From Dermacentor variabilis (Eukaryota > Arthropoda > Arachnida > Ixodida > Ixodidae), in the NCBI RefSeq assembly GCF_050947875.1, contig NC_134573.1, forward strand, positions 31,270,115-31,334,114: a stretch of 64,000 nucleotides of DNA. The letters run 5' to 3'. The translations under genes were made by a program, and so were the position numbers. The notes beneath the pieces are model-generated. The model ran no database searches, was not told the DNA's origin, and saw only the letters and a program-made list of their open reading frames with translations. This document shows, one piece after another, positions 54,122 to 64,000 of the stretch; position 1 is the stretch's first letter, and each line of letters begins with the position of its first letter.

Positions 54122-54365
54122 CTGCCGTGGTTGCTCAGTGACTTTGTTGTTGAGCAGCTAAGCACAAGGTCTCGGGATAAAATTACGGCCACGGCGGCCG
54201 CCTTTCAATGGGGGCAAAATACAATAACATCAGTTTACTTAGACTTAGATGCACGTTAAGGAGCTCCAGGTGGTCAAAGTTATTCCGGTGTCACCCACCA
54301 GGGCGTGTTTCATAATCAGGTTGAGGTTTTCGCACATAAAAATCCATATTTTAATTTTACAAACG
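54122..54365 (+). repeat. tRNA-derived SINE
   Basis: Head GCCGTGGTTGCTCAGTGACT with degenerate B box, body with CTTAGATGCACGTTAAGGA and CAGGTGGTCAAAGTTATTCC, and the tail GGTTTTCGCACATAAAAATC. The same family as 54513-54735. Confidence 0.8.
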
Positions 54366-54512
54366 AGCGTTTTGCGATCAGACGACTTCGTAGTAGAACG
54401 TGAATTTTTTTGTGTTCAATTTGCATCTCAAAACAATTTTTTTAGCGTTTCACGCGTTTTGCTGCCATTCGTTGGTTTGCGTGTATTGTTTTCATGAATT
54501 CAGAAATTAAGC

Positions 54513-54735
54513 GCCAGCCGTGGTGGCTTAGTGGCTAAGGTGTTTCACTGCTAAGCACGAGGTTGCGGTACCAAAACCCGGCTGGGGCGGCTGCATTTTG
54601 ATGAGGGCAAAGTGCTAAGCGCCCGTGTCTTGCGCAGTGGATTGGTCAAAATTAATCAGGTGTCTCCCACTGGGCCGTGCCTAAGAATCGAATCGTGGTT
54701 TTGGCACGTAAAACTACAGAATTTAATTAAATTCA
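54513..54735 (+). repeat. tRNA-derived SINE
   Basis: Well-preserved head GCCGTGGTGGCTTAGTGGCT with A box, B-box-like GGTACCAAAACCC, body AAAATTAATCAGGTGTCTCC and tail TCGTGGTTTTGGCACGTAAA. It lies in the intron between M13 exons C and D. Confidence 0.85.
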
Positions 54736-55659
54736 AGAAATTTACCATAGTGTAGAAATTATCTAAATAAATTTGGCACCCTCGAAGCGGGACATTTAAG
54801 GTCAACATAATCAAAGGGCGATATGTAGGCATGAGAGTGATGTCAATGGTTGACAATCTTTGCAAACGTTCTGGATACATATGGTGGCTCTATTTTATTT
54901 CTGTCCATGCCTCCACATTCATTGTAACCGCACAAATGTGCCGACGCCAGGCTATGCGGCGCAGTAAAAGGTCTAGAATGAAAACAATATATAGAGAACG
55001 AAACTAAGGGTACAAATTAACTGTACCTGCGCAAGTCACAAATTTCTGGAGCCCAAGGTTTCAAGCAATTAGGGCTAGTTTATACAAATCCATGATGATA
55101 AGCAGCGCAAAAGCTTACAAAAGCACTAAAGAAAGGACTAAACACCACAAGCGCTTGTGTATGGCTTGTTGTGTTTGGTTCTTTGTTTTATCTTCCTGTG
55201 AGTGTTTGGGCTCCTTATCATTGCAGTATTTAATCGCAACGCATACACCATGGCTTTTGAGACTGGCAACTAAGCAGCTTCAGGAGGTATTCTCTTTAAA
55301 TGTTCCCATATTTGCATGTCAGGCTGCATGGCTCAGAAAATCGAGTGACAGAAGGCCGGCTAATATTACTATTTCACGAGCTGTTACTGCTATTGAGCAG
55401 AAGGAATGAGCACAAACGAAATGGAACGTGATCAACTTAACATTGACAGTATTCGAATCATATCTTCCCTGACGTGCTTCGTGTGCGCTGTTTCGGATAA
55501 GACGATGCGCGTAATTTTGCGGACCTGACAGTTTGCCCAGGAAATAGGTTCAATTTAATGAGAATCCTGCAGTTTCGCCTCGAATTAAGCATCACACATT
55601 GAGTACGAGGGGACCTTAAGGATGTGATCCTCAGATTGCATGTTGTTCTCTGGATGCAG

Positions 55660-55891
55660 CTACGTGGTGGCCAACTACCTGGCATGGAGGGTGGTGGAGC
55701 TCATGGGTCCACTCACGGTTGAGCGCATGCGCCGTTGTCGGTTCCGCTTCGACCGGTACCGGTACTCGCAGTTCGAGTTGCCCCCACTGTCGCGCGAATG
55801 CTACGAACACACGGCACGCTACATGAAGTTCGCCGTGGCCAAGATTCTCTACGATCAGGTGCCCGAGAGAACACTCGAGCGCCATACGAAG
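55660..55891 (+). CDS. M13 (neprilysin-like) metallopeptidase, exon D
   Basis: A 232-base exon between CTCTGGATGCAG and GTAATG. It starts by completing the Ala codon begun in exon C and runs 77 codons in phase 0: YVVANYLAWRVVELMGPLTV, then RFRFDRYRYSQFELPPLSRE, CYEHTARYMKFAVAKILYDQ. The NYLxWRxV motif, the basic stretch followed by an aromatic helix, the conserved Cys (SREC, equivalent to W(R/x)xC in the family) and the (M)xxAVxxLY helix are all hallmarks of the M13 N-terminal domain. The downstream exons with the zinc site are beyond the window or interrupted by the LTR element. Confidence 0.92.
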
Positions 55892-56147
55892 GTAATGCAC
55901 CAACATCTGTTGTATATTATTGCTAAGGCAAATATTTCTTTACCTCTTTGACTTTCCCACTGCTGCTGCTGCTGTGGGCTGCTGTGGCTGCTTCTGTCGC
56001 GCACACTGTCAGGATTCAGAAGAACTTCACTTTGGCCTAGTTGGTATTTACTGCATATCATATTGACCCCAAAAACCGTTACCGCCCGTGCTGTTTATGT
56101 GTTCTCTCCCTCTGTCCCCGTCTTTTCTTGCGGTCAATATGATATGC

Positions 56148-56529
56148 TGTCAGGATTGGGGGCTCAATCCCACCGTTCGCAACCCGTTGTCAAGATTGGA
56201 GTCGGGCATGAATTAGAAGGTAGCTGGCCCATGCGGTCGTCCAACTTATCCACGCTGAGAACGTTGATGAAGGGAAGGACTGCTTCTCATCGAGAATGAG
56301 GAACATCGGTTTATTTACAGTATCTATATCAGTCTAACATGACTGCTTGAGAGAGAGTGTCTCAGTCCGCACAGTCTAACAGTCTAACATGACTGCTCAA
56401 GAAAGTGTCTCGAGCATCTGCACAACAGCCGTTTTTAAACACTCGGTCCTCCCCCCATTCCAAGGTGGCGGAAACGTTCGTCCAGTCATCCTAAACACGC
56501 CGCCTCTCCGCGGGACGGTTTACACACAC

Positions 56530-56609
<80 letters not shown>

Positions 56610-56931
56610 TCACGGTCCGAAACCGACATCACACGGATTTCGTAGAAGTCGGAGCGGACCCTCGCAGTGCGCCCGGGTAGCCATTGTCTTGCGTCTTGCT
56701 CGGCGCGTGGGAAGAGGCCTCCGACGACGTTCCCGCGGCAACCACTCATAGCAGATCAGGTCCGCGTTGATGGGTTGGGTAACAATAGTTGGCCAGCCGA
56801 ACTCATTCAGTCACAATGGCGATTTAGTGACGCCGTGGCTAGAGGTTTGTGGCGGCACTCTAGGAAACGTTGACGCTCGTTGTTGCAACTGGCTGGCAAA
56901 TTGTTGCACTTCAGCTGGGCCGTTCTTAACA
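56148..56931 (-). repeat. 3' LTR of the gmr1-like element
   Basis: On the minus strand it begins TGTTAAGAACGGCCCAGC at 56931 and ends CCCCCAATCCTGACA at 56148. It contains a (CA)n tract (56523-56606) on the + strand that is much longer than in the 5' LTR. Otherwise the two LTRs match closely. Confidence 0.9.
56523..56606. repeat. (CA)n microsatellite within an LTR
   Basis: Nearly pure CA run; the corresponding place in the other LTR (62440-62470) has only a short run. Explains His/Thr and Cys/Val pseudo-ORFs. Confidence 0.97.
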
Positions 56932-57319
56932 GCGCCTCCATGGCCCGGAAAGTCTCGACTGTCCAGAGCTGATAACCGCTGGGCAGGAAGAGAACGGCTG
57001 GTGGCCAGGGGGTGATGTCTTGGCACGTAGTAACCACTTGTGTAATGATGTCGTCGCCCCAAAACATTCAACAAGGACAGGCAGCTGAAAAATGAACCTC
57101 ACAACACGGCTCTGCGCCGAGCTGACGTACCTTGGCTCTCACTTTAGAGCCGCTAGGCTTCAAAATAAAAAACAAACATAAGTGCAGAAACAAGAAATGC
57201 AGCATTTCGCTATGCCAACTTTTGAAGCAATTTCGTGCTGACAAATTCAGCAATCATGGAGGGAATCCTGCTAAATGAGAGGTGATCTTCTTGGCTTATA
57301 AAAATTAACAATAATAACC

Positions 57320-57650
57320 CTAAAATTTAGGCGGGGCCCTCAAGCGCAGAATTCGAATTAGCCTTCTCAAACCATCCGCACTGCTATGCAACTTTCCCTT
57401 CTTATATCTAGCGGAGAAGTTGTACTCTTGGAGAGTGAGACTCCATCGGAGCAAGCGGCCATTTTTGTGTGACATTTGATTGAGCCACGTCAGAGGACAG
57501 TGGTCAGTCTCGAAGATGAAGTTCGCTCCGTACAAGTAACACGACAACTTCTAAGCGGCCCAAACCAAACAAGCGCATTCCTTCTCTGAAGCGCTGTAGG
57601 CTTCCTCTCTTACATTTAGTTTACGGCTGGCATAGAGGATAGGATGCTCC
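57320..57650 (-). pseudogene. gmr1-like element RNase H
   Basis: RNase H starting at the end of the RT frame (KKFIVQCDASDRGTGVVVSQ with the first Asp, AYSASEKECACLVWAA with the Glu). An in-frame TAG at 57551-57553 follows, then the same frame continues with LYGANFIFETDHCPLTWL holding the TDH motif and ends with YNFSARYKKGKLHSSADGL. The last part after SADG is degenerate (RRLIRILRLRAPPKF, expected to begin LSR). After it, 56932-57319 is 3' noncoding. Confidence 0.88.
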
Positions 57651-58534
57651 TCGTTATCGTCGCCGACCTGACTAACTACCACGCCCGTACCTCTGTCGCT
57701 TGCGTCGCATTGAACTATGAATTTCTTTGTGTAGTCTGGCGCGCGAAGCACAGGACGAGAAACCAATAGCGTTTCCAAACTTTGGAAAGCGTTCTCTTTG
57801 TCTTTATCCCAGTGTACTCTACTCGGTGCTCCCTTTCGTAGGGCGTCCGTTAATGGACTTGCCATTTGCGAGTAATTCGGAATGTACCGTTGATAGTACC
57901 CCACAAGTCCCATAAATGAACGAATGTCTGTTTTCGTGCGCGGCAGCGAAAATTCTCCAATCGTAGCTATTTTCAGCTCGGCCGGCCGTGTCGTGCCCTG
58001 GCCGACAGCATGGCCCAGATAAGCAACCTGTGAACAACCAAACCTACACTTTTCGGCTTTCATCGTTAAGCCGGCATCCCTCAACCGTGAAAACACCTGT
58101 TTGAGGTGCGATACGTGTTGTTCCCAGCTATCGGAAAAAATTGCTGCATCATCAAGATATGGCAAGGCGAACTCCTGCAAGTCTTTTAGGACAATATCCA
58201 TTAACTTAGAGAAGCTAAACGGGGCGTTCTTCAGCCCGAAGCTGAGTGCGAGAGGACGAAAAATGCCTACAGGTGAAATGAATGCGGCATAGCGGCTGGC
58301 ATTTTCTGAAAGGGGAACTTGCCAGTGCCCCCGCAAGAGATCTATAGTTGAAATGTATTTAGCAGCGCTAACCCTTTCAATTCGTCCCTCAATGTTGGGT
58401 ATCGGGTACAGCTGATCCCTAGTGATAGCATTTAACTTCCTGTAGTCAACACACGGACGAGGGTCCTTGTTCGGGGTTTCTACCAGTATTAGCAGTGACG
58501 TGTAGTCACTCTGAGCGGGCTCAGTAACTCCCAA
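57551..58534 (-). pseudogene. pol: gmr1-like element reverse transcriptase
   Basis: RT frame following the amber codon at 58535-58537. Motifs: PRPCVDYRKLNAITRDQLYP, YISTIDLLRGHWQVPLSENA, LSFGLKNAPFSFSKLMDIVL, and PYLDDAAIFSDSW with the catalytic YLDD, then MKAEKCRFGCSQVAYLGHAV and RSFMGLVGYYQRYIPNYSQM. Ty3/Gypsy type by the FGLxNAPxxFxxLM and YLDD context. The fingers motif of the normal SPWxSPxVLVxKKDG is altered to DYTSLLILVETPNKD. The RT's first residues (HEIELTSTEPVRSMPYRVSP) are in the preceding ORF, directly fused after integrase. Confidence 0.9.
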
Positions 58535-59992
58535 CTATAGCATGCACTGTATCTCTGCCTCCATAATTTCTCTCTGTCTTGGAGACACCCTGTAAGGCAT
58601 TGATCTTACGGGTTCGGTTGATGTCAGCTCTATTTCATGCGTTATTAGTTCTGTTCTACCTGGCCTATCGCTGAACCTGTCGATATATTCCCCTAACACC
58701 CCTTTTAGCTCATCTAGCTGCTCGGTTCTTAGAGCGTGCCAGCTTACCGAATGTTTTACTACTTCTTCTAGGCCGATTTGAGAGTTGGAGGTCGCCTTAT
58801 ACTCCTTAAACTTGGTACTAGTGCCATCCTGCTCTTTGAGGGTATAGTTAACGACTCCGCTCCGCTCTACATACGGCTTCATCAAATTGCAGTGATATAT
58901 CTTCAACTCTTTCCTGTGACCGGACATTTTCAGAGCATAGTTAGTATCTGAAAGTTTTTGCAACACTTTAATGGGCCCGTCCGAGTGAACTTCAAGCTTG
59001 TTCTTTCTTGAAGGTTTGAGGATCGTTACCTGGTCTCCGGCGTTAAACGTACGAAGCCTCGCATTCTTGTCGTAATAGAATTTGGCGTTCTTTTTAGCTA
59101 CTTCCATGTTCTTTCCGACTAGTTCTTGGGTTGCGCTTAGCCGTTCCAGCAGATTTAGCACGTATTCAACCACTGTAGGACTCTCCCCTCTTTCCTCCCA
59201 CATCTCTCTTAACATTCTTAGTGGAGAACGGAGTGTCCTCCCATGCACTAGTTCTGCTGGTGAGGACCCTGTCGCTTCATGTGGAATTGTTCGCAAAGCA
59301 AACAAAGTTGCCGGCAGACAGTTCTCCCAGTCCTCCTTGTGCTCGTAACAGAGCGCTCGCTTAAGCACTGAATGCCTCCTCTCTACACTGTTTGACTGAG
59401 GGTGATAGATGGAACTGTGTATTAACTTTACTCCACACTTTTGCAAGAATGTGGAAGTCAGTGCGCTGGTGAATAGTGACCCTTGATCCGCCTGAATTTC
59501 GGCTAGAATACCAACTCCTGCAAACACTGTCAAAAGCGCGTCTACTACTTCGGTGGAGCTGAGCTCTTTCAGAGGGATTGCTTCTGGAACCTTTGTAGCC
59601 GGACACAGCATGGCAAACAAGTACCTGTAACGCGATTTGGTTTTTGGTAGAGGCCCTACCGTGTCTATCACAAGTTGTCTGAAAGGTTCTGTTATTAAGG
59701 GCACTACCTTTAGTGGAGCTTTCCATGTCTCTCCTGGTTTACCCGAGCGCTGGCGGGCGTCGCATGATCTTACAAAATTTTCTACGTCTTTGAAACAGCC
59801 AGGCCAGTAGTATTCCATAAGCAATCTTTCCTTTGATTTGTTTATGCCTAGGTGGCCGGACCACCCATTTCCATGACAGAAACTCAAAAGTTCCTCCCTA
59901 TACCTAGTAGGTACGACTAATTGATCTAGAATCCTACCCTTTCGATCTCTGTGGTGTCGATACAACAATCCTCCTCTCTCATGTATCGTCAC
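58535..59992 (-). pseudogene. gmr1-like element integrase, fused to the start of RT
   Basis: A 485-codon open frame. Residues 38-80 are the zinc finger (CHGNGWSGH, SCDARQRSG; the second Cys of the pair is Arg). The catalytic core has Asp110 in LVIDTVGPLPK, Asp169 in EIQADQGSLFTSA, and Glu204 in YHPQSNSVERRHSVLKRAL. The GPY/F-like C-terminal module is SDGPIKVLQKLSDTNYALKM (residues about 337-356). A linker follows, then from about residue 430 the RT start: EYIDRFSDRPGRTELITHEI and PYRVSPRQREIMEAEIQCML, ending in an amber codon. The ORF head (MTIHERGGLLYRH) continues from an upstream frame with stops. It shows the integrase-before-RT order. Confidence 0.92.
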
Positions 59993-60122
59993 GTTGCGCC
60001 TAGCAATGCCTTCTTTAGCTGTGTGGTGTAATTTAGCTAAGCTGTCATCCTTCTTTTGGTCCGCTGCCAGTGACTATCTACCCGTAAGAGCTAATCAAAG
60101 TTCTTTGAGGGCGGTGATAACA

Positions 60123-60179
60123 ATGACCCTGTCTCGCTTGCATGACCCTGTCTCGCTTGCATGACCCTGTCTCGCTTGC
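60123..60179. repeat. 19-bp tandem repeat, three units
   Basis: ATGACCCTGTCTCGCTTGC three times without a gap, in the protease-integrase linker. Two extra units add 38 bases and so shift the pol reading frame. Confidence 0.95.
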
Positions 60180-60448
60180 GAGTGCATCAGCGGGCTCTTC
60201 CAGCAGGGGTGAACTTTGACACCCTGGCGATACGCTCTCATTGAGCTGGTCAGCTGACAGGCTTTCCTCAACTGTGTTTCTGTACCTCGGGCCTAGCTCG
60301 GATTCGGGTATTGAAGTTATCCCCTTTTCTGCTTCCGCTGGAGCAGCTTGTGCATTTTCAGACGAAAGCGACGCGATCTTACGAGCTTGGCCTCACGTCA
60401 ATGCCTGTACTACTCCCTCTCCCAAATTAAGCCCTTTGTCACGAGTAA

Positions 60449-60750
60449 CTAATTCGAACGATTCGAAAAGATGTAAGGGTACTGCAGTGATAAAATTTTG
60501 AAAACTGCAGCCTCAGTCTCTAGCTCCCCGAATGGTCCACTGAATTTGACTTTGGCCATGGGCAGACACACGCTGTGTTCTTCTACAACCTGTTTGATCC
60601 ATGCTACTTCTCCGGTGAAGTCATCTACCGTCACGTAAAACGGATGGACAGTGTCCATCGTGGCGGCACTGTCTCTTAGCACTCGGCATAGTTTGCCATT
60701 AACTTGCAGGTCGTGAAGATATGGGCTTAAAGTTTCATATTCTCGTCTTT
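60449..60750 (-). pseudogene. gmr1-like element protease
   Basis: Retropepsin-like frame with LQVNGKLCRVLRDSAATMDT, where DSA stands for the active-site D(S/T)G (Gly changed to Ala), then AWIKQVVEEHSVCLPMAKVK and FGELETEAAVFKILSLQYPYIF. It ends at a stop at 60449-60451. It lies between the gag zinc knuckle and integrase, which supports a gag-PR-INT order. A disordered linker (60450-60000) containing the 19-bp repeat follows. Confidence 0.7.
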
Positions 60751-60789
60751 TTCCTCTACGTAGGAAAAAACTATACTGGGCTTCCCGCA

Positions 60790-61852
60790 GTTTACAGCTA
60801 TATGTCCCAGTTTGTGGTATTAATAACAGCGGATTGGCCGAAAAGATTCGAATTTTCTTTTCTGCTCTTTTTGTACGGTTTACACGGTAGTTTTGTCCTC
60901 GCTCTTTTCTGCGGGCTTTTCCTCCACTTTACAGGCTCTGATCGTCTAGCCTGCGAATCCTTTTTGAACGGAAATGGTTTCCGCGGTCAATTTCGACCGT
61001 CCCAATTGCCGTCCTCGGCGTTCAACATTCTAAGCGTTGTGTACTCTTCAGCTAATGCAGCCGCCCTTTCCACAGTGTTTACATTCCCTCTGTCTTGCAC
61101 CCAGAGTTTCACAGCTTGTGGGATGCTTTTCTAAACTGCTCTAGACACATGCATTCAATGATCATGTCTCTGCTGTCGTACGCTTCCGCGCTTTTCAGCC
61201 ACTCGACTAGGTTGGCCTTTAAGCCGTATGCAAACTCCGGATACCCCTCGCTATCTTTCTTGGCTGTGCTCCTAAACCTTTGCCGAAAAGCTTCGGCGGA
61301 AAGGCTGTATTTCTTCAGGTGACTAGCCTTAACTTTTGTATAATCATATGCATCCTGTGCACTGAGTCTGGCAATTACTTCCGCCGCCTCACACGGCAAC
61401 ATAGACACCAACCGCTGTGGCCATGTACTCGGACCGAAGTTCATCTTCTCGCAAGTCCTTTCAAAACTGCTTAGGAACAAGCCTATGTTGGTCCCGACCT
61501 CAAATGGCTTTAACAGACAGTACATGTGGTATGATTCTGCCTCACTTGATCGTCCCAGAGCCCCTTCACTTCCTTGAGACAACTCCAAACGTTCGCTTTC
61601 AAGTTCCAGTTGCATTTTTCTTAACTCGCGATCTTTATCGTGTTCCTCTCTCTCTCTTTCCCGTTCTTCTTTTTCTCTGTCCCGTTTCTCTCATTTTTTC
61701 AGAAGTTCAAACCCCATTTCAATTTTTTGCTCACTGGCCTGTTTGGAAATTAGCTCCAATAATTTTGATTTTAGCATTTCCTTGCGTACATCTAGGCCCA
61801 GTTCCTAACCAACAATCAACAACTCGTCTCTCGGCAGTTTTTTTAACTCCAT
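60790..61852 (-). pseudogene. gag: gmr1-like element Gag
   Basis: Starts at ATG 61852 (MELKKLPRDELLIVG) with a SAP-like or helical N-terminus, then an in-frame amber, a Lys/Arg/Glu-rich coiled-coil stretch with another stop near 61693, and the open part 61615-61109: SFERTCEKMNFGPSTWPQRL, LSAQDAYDYTKVKASHLKKY, SAEAFRQRFRSTAKKDSEGY. This is a SCAN-like capsid region. A frameshift near 61110 and more stops follow. A broken zinc knuckle with C-x5-H-x4-C spacing (YHKLGHIAVNC near 60800) closes the protein. Confidence 0.8.
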
Positions 61853-62053
61853 GATTGCTGCTTTACTGCCTTGGTCCTGCTCGCTAACTCTAGCTAGGAT
61901 AACACAACCTAGCTAACACTCAACAATCTAGCTTTCCTACTGTTCCAAACAGAACAACCACAAAATGAAGCCTAGAGAGTCAAAGCAAGAACCAAGCATT
62001 CACCGCAGACACAGCACCACGTCGCAAAGTGCGTCTCACCGCTGTCAGCCAGT

Positions 62054-62799
62054 TCTCAGGATTGGGGGCTCAATCCCACCGTTCGCAACCCGTTGTCAAG
62101 ATTGGAATCGGGCATGAATTAGAAGGTAGCTGGCCCATGCCGTCGTCCAACTTATCCACGCTGAGAACGTTGATGAAGGGAAGGACTGCTTCTCATCGAG
62201 AACGAGGAACATCGGTTTATTTACAGTATTTATATCAGTCTAACATGACTGCTTGAGAAAGTACATCAGTCTAACATGACTGCTTGGGAGAGAGTGTCTC
62301 AGTCCAACATGACTGCTTAAGAAAGTGTCTCGAGCATCCGCACAACAGCCGTTTATAAACACTCGGTCCTCCCCCGATTTCAAGGTGGCGGAAACATTTG
62401 TCCAGTCATCGTAAACACGCCGCCTCTCCGCGGGACGGTTTACACACACACACGCACACACACACACACAGTTTCACGGTCCGAAACTGACATCACACGG
62501 ATTTCGAAGAGCTCGGAGCGGACCCGCGCAGTTCGCCCGGGTAGCCATTGTCTTGCGTCTTGGTCGGCGCGTGGGAAGGGGCCTCCGACGACGTTCCTGC
62601 GGCAACTCCCCCACCCATAGCAGATTAGGTCCGCGTTGGTGGGTTCGATAACAATAGTTGGCCTGCCGAATTCATTCAGTCACAATGGCGATTTAGTGAT
62701 GCCGCGGTTAGAGGTTTGTGGCGGCGCTCTAGGAAACGTTGACGCCCGTTGTCGCAACAGGCTGGCAACACTTGCACTTCAGCTGGGCCGTCCTTAACA
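62054..62799 (-). repeat. 5' LTR of the gmr1-like element
   Basis: Starts TGTTAAGGACGGCCCAGC at 62799 on the minus strand and ends CCCAATCCTGAGA at 62054. The following internal bases read ACTGGCTGACAGCGG, where the primer-binding site should be; I did not match a tRNA. Contains three GTCATGTTAGACTGA-like short repeats (about 62235-62310). Confidence 0.88.
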
Positions 62800-63360
62800 C
62801 CGCGTCGGGAGGTGGTTCAGAGCGTGTGTATATATAACAGGCACGAGTAAGAGAGGGAAGAAGACCGTAGAATCTCGTTTGCGCCCCACGGCGTGGAATG
62901 ACAACAATGCCCTCTGGAGCTCCCTGGCCGTCACCACATTAGCCGCTTGAGAGCTCTAATTATCCGTTACTCCCGTCACAAGCATTGTAGAAACTGCGGC
63001 GATTCTCTTTCTACTAACATGCGAGACCAGAGCGTGACGAAGATAGAACTGTAGAGAGTAGAAGAAGAGGAGAAGAAGGAGAGGGAGCAGAAGAGGCAGT
63101 TCTAATAGAAGAGAGGGGGAGGTGACAACGGGAGTCAATGAAACCCCGATACTATACGACAGCGGTTGCGGGGCAACAGGATAAGCTTAAGTTCTAGGTA
63201 CGGTACGGTATGTTGCTGCTATTTCTAAAAAAATAAGCGCCATTCAAATATGTCATGGTGACAAATTACGCAGGGCTAGCAGAAGCAGCTCCGCAATAAT
63301 TAAAGTGCACCTCAGGGTCCAGGAGACACTACGGTAGCAGTCGACCGTCAAATCAACACT
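62800..63360. other. Intron DNA with a purine-rich tract
   Basis: AGAAGAGGAGAAGAAGGAGA and related purine-only sequence at about 63057-63125. No gene recognised. Confidence 0.6.
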
Positions 63361-63364
63361 TCTG

Positions 63365-63600
63365 CGCCCGCAGTGGAAGCTTTGCGGTTATGACATTGCT
63401 AGAGGTCGTAGATTTGACCCGAAGCACGGCATTCGCATCTCGATGGGGGCGGAAAAGAAAACGCACGTGCACTTAGATTTTGCGACATGTTGAAGAACAC
63501 CATGGTGTCAAAATTAATCCGGAGTCCGCCAAAACAGCTTACCTCATAATCTGAGTGTGCTTTTGGCACGTATAGTGCCATAATCCAATTCAAGTTTAAT
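63365..63600 (+). repeat. tRNA-derived SINE, diverged
   Basis: Degenerate head (GCCCGCAGTGGAAGCTTTGC), the body words GTGCACTTAGATTTTGCGAC and AAAATTAATCCGGAGTCCGC and the tail CTTTTGGCACGTATAG match the SINEs at 54122 and 54513. The remaining 63601-64000 shows nothing recognisable. Confidence 0.7.
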
Positions 63601-64000
63601 ACTTCTGGCACAATGATATGTGCCATGTGAGGAAATGACAGCGCTCAACCCTCTCAAAGGTTATAAAATATGGCGCACAACAACGCCTCAAGCAAACACC
63701 TTTCCCTGTGTGTTCTGTGTGCTACAAAAACAGCAGTGGTGCACGCAAGGTAACGTTTATCATCAACTCCCCACTTTCGTGTTAGACTAAACGTTGAAGA
63801 AATTGAGCTTTAGCCGTCAAGATTGCCGCTAATTATCGTCAATCAAAGCATGGAGCACGGAAACCTTCGCTTACATCGATTCCCATAATTCGTGGGATCT
63901 GCATATTTTATTTCAAGTTTCCTCATCTTCTTGTAAAAACGTTCAAGGCGTCAAGGCATTGCGGAAACACAAGACGAAAGGAATACTGTGAAACAACACT

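Larger units (their letters stand above)
56148..62799 (-). mobile_element. Gypsy-type LTR retrotransposon with integrase upstream of reverse transcriptase (gmr1-like)
   Basis: Two colinear LTRs (56148-56931 and 62054-62799) flank a minus-strand internal region with gag (61852-60790), protease (60750-60449), integrase (59992-58900), reverse transcriptase (58700-57551) and RNase H (57650-57320). RT and RNase H sequence type is Ty3/Gypsy, but integrase comes first, as in Ty1/Copia. This order is known for gmr1-like elements. Integrase and the start of RT lie in one continuous ORF (58535-59992), so the order is not a rearrangement artefact at that joint. Stops at 58535 and 57551 and lesions in gag make it non-autonomous. 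No matching target duplication was seen. Confidence 0.9.

Overview
The window is eukaryotic and looks like tick (Ixodida) genomic DNA. It has large introns, (AT)n, (GT)n and (CA)n microsatellites, canonical GT-AG splice sites, tRNA-derived SINEs and a dense mixture of decayed transposable elements. The tick assignment is an inference from the style of the element families, not a database result. There is no sign of bacterial operons, ribosome binding sites or CRISPR arrays.

One host gene is recognisable. Four exons on the + strand (13924-14109, 26945-27031, 53597-53727, 55660-55891) have canonical splice signals and mutually compatible phases. Together they read as a middle part of the N-terminal domain of an M13 (neprilysin-like) metallopeptidase. 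Earlier exons and the exons with the zinc-binding active site lie outside the window or were not found. Its introns are about 12.8, 26.6 and 1.9 kb and hold most of the repeats.

Layout. 1-9968: a minus-strand Ty3/Gypsy element (Gypsy-1), cut by the left edge and interrupted in its protease by a nearly full-length I-like LINE (about 2363-7735). 9969-13560: microsatellites, foldback repeats, an 82-bp tandem repeat and an RNase H remnant. 13924-27031: first two M13 exons; the intron holds two inverted TTAA-bordered MITEs, a TTAA-bordered element with a THAP domain, a foldback repeat family, a LINE tail and orphan exon-like reading frames. 27032-53596: a Helitron-like N-terminal fragment, a complete 10.7-kb Gypsy-2 with both LTRs and a GTAT target duplication, a second block of basic repeats, a Tc1-like element, a THAP pseudogene between direct repeats that each carry a tRNA-like head, a head-to-head pair of Penelope-like fragments and a decayed CR1/L2-like LINE. 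53597-55891: last two visible exons and SINEs. 56148-62799: a minus-strand LTR element with Gypsy-type reverse transcriptase whose integrase lies upstream of the reverse transcriptase (gag-PR-INT-RT-RH), the gmr1-type order. 62800-64000: purine-rich repeat and a SINE.

All transposon genes seen carry stops, frameshifts or lost key residues except the Gypsy-1 gag ORF, so I expect no autonomous element here. The most unusual items are the INT-before-RT element, the triplicated LTR-end/primer-binding module in Gypsy-2, the THAP-bearing TTAA element, the Penelope palindrome and the M13 gene spread through more than 42 kb.
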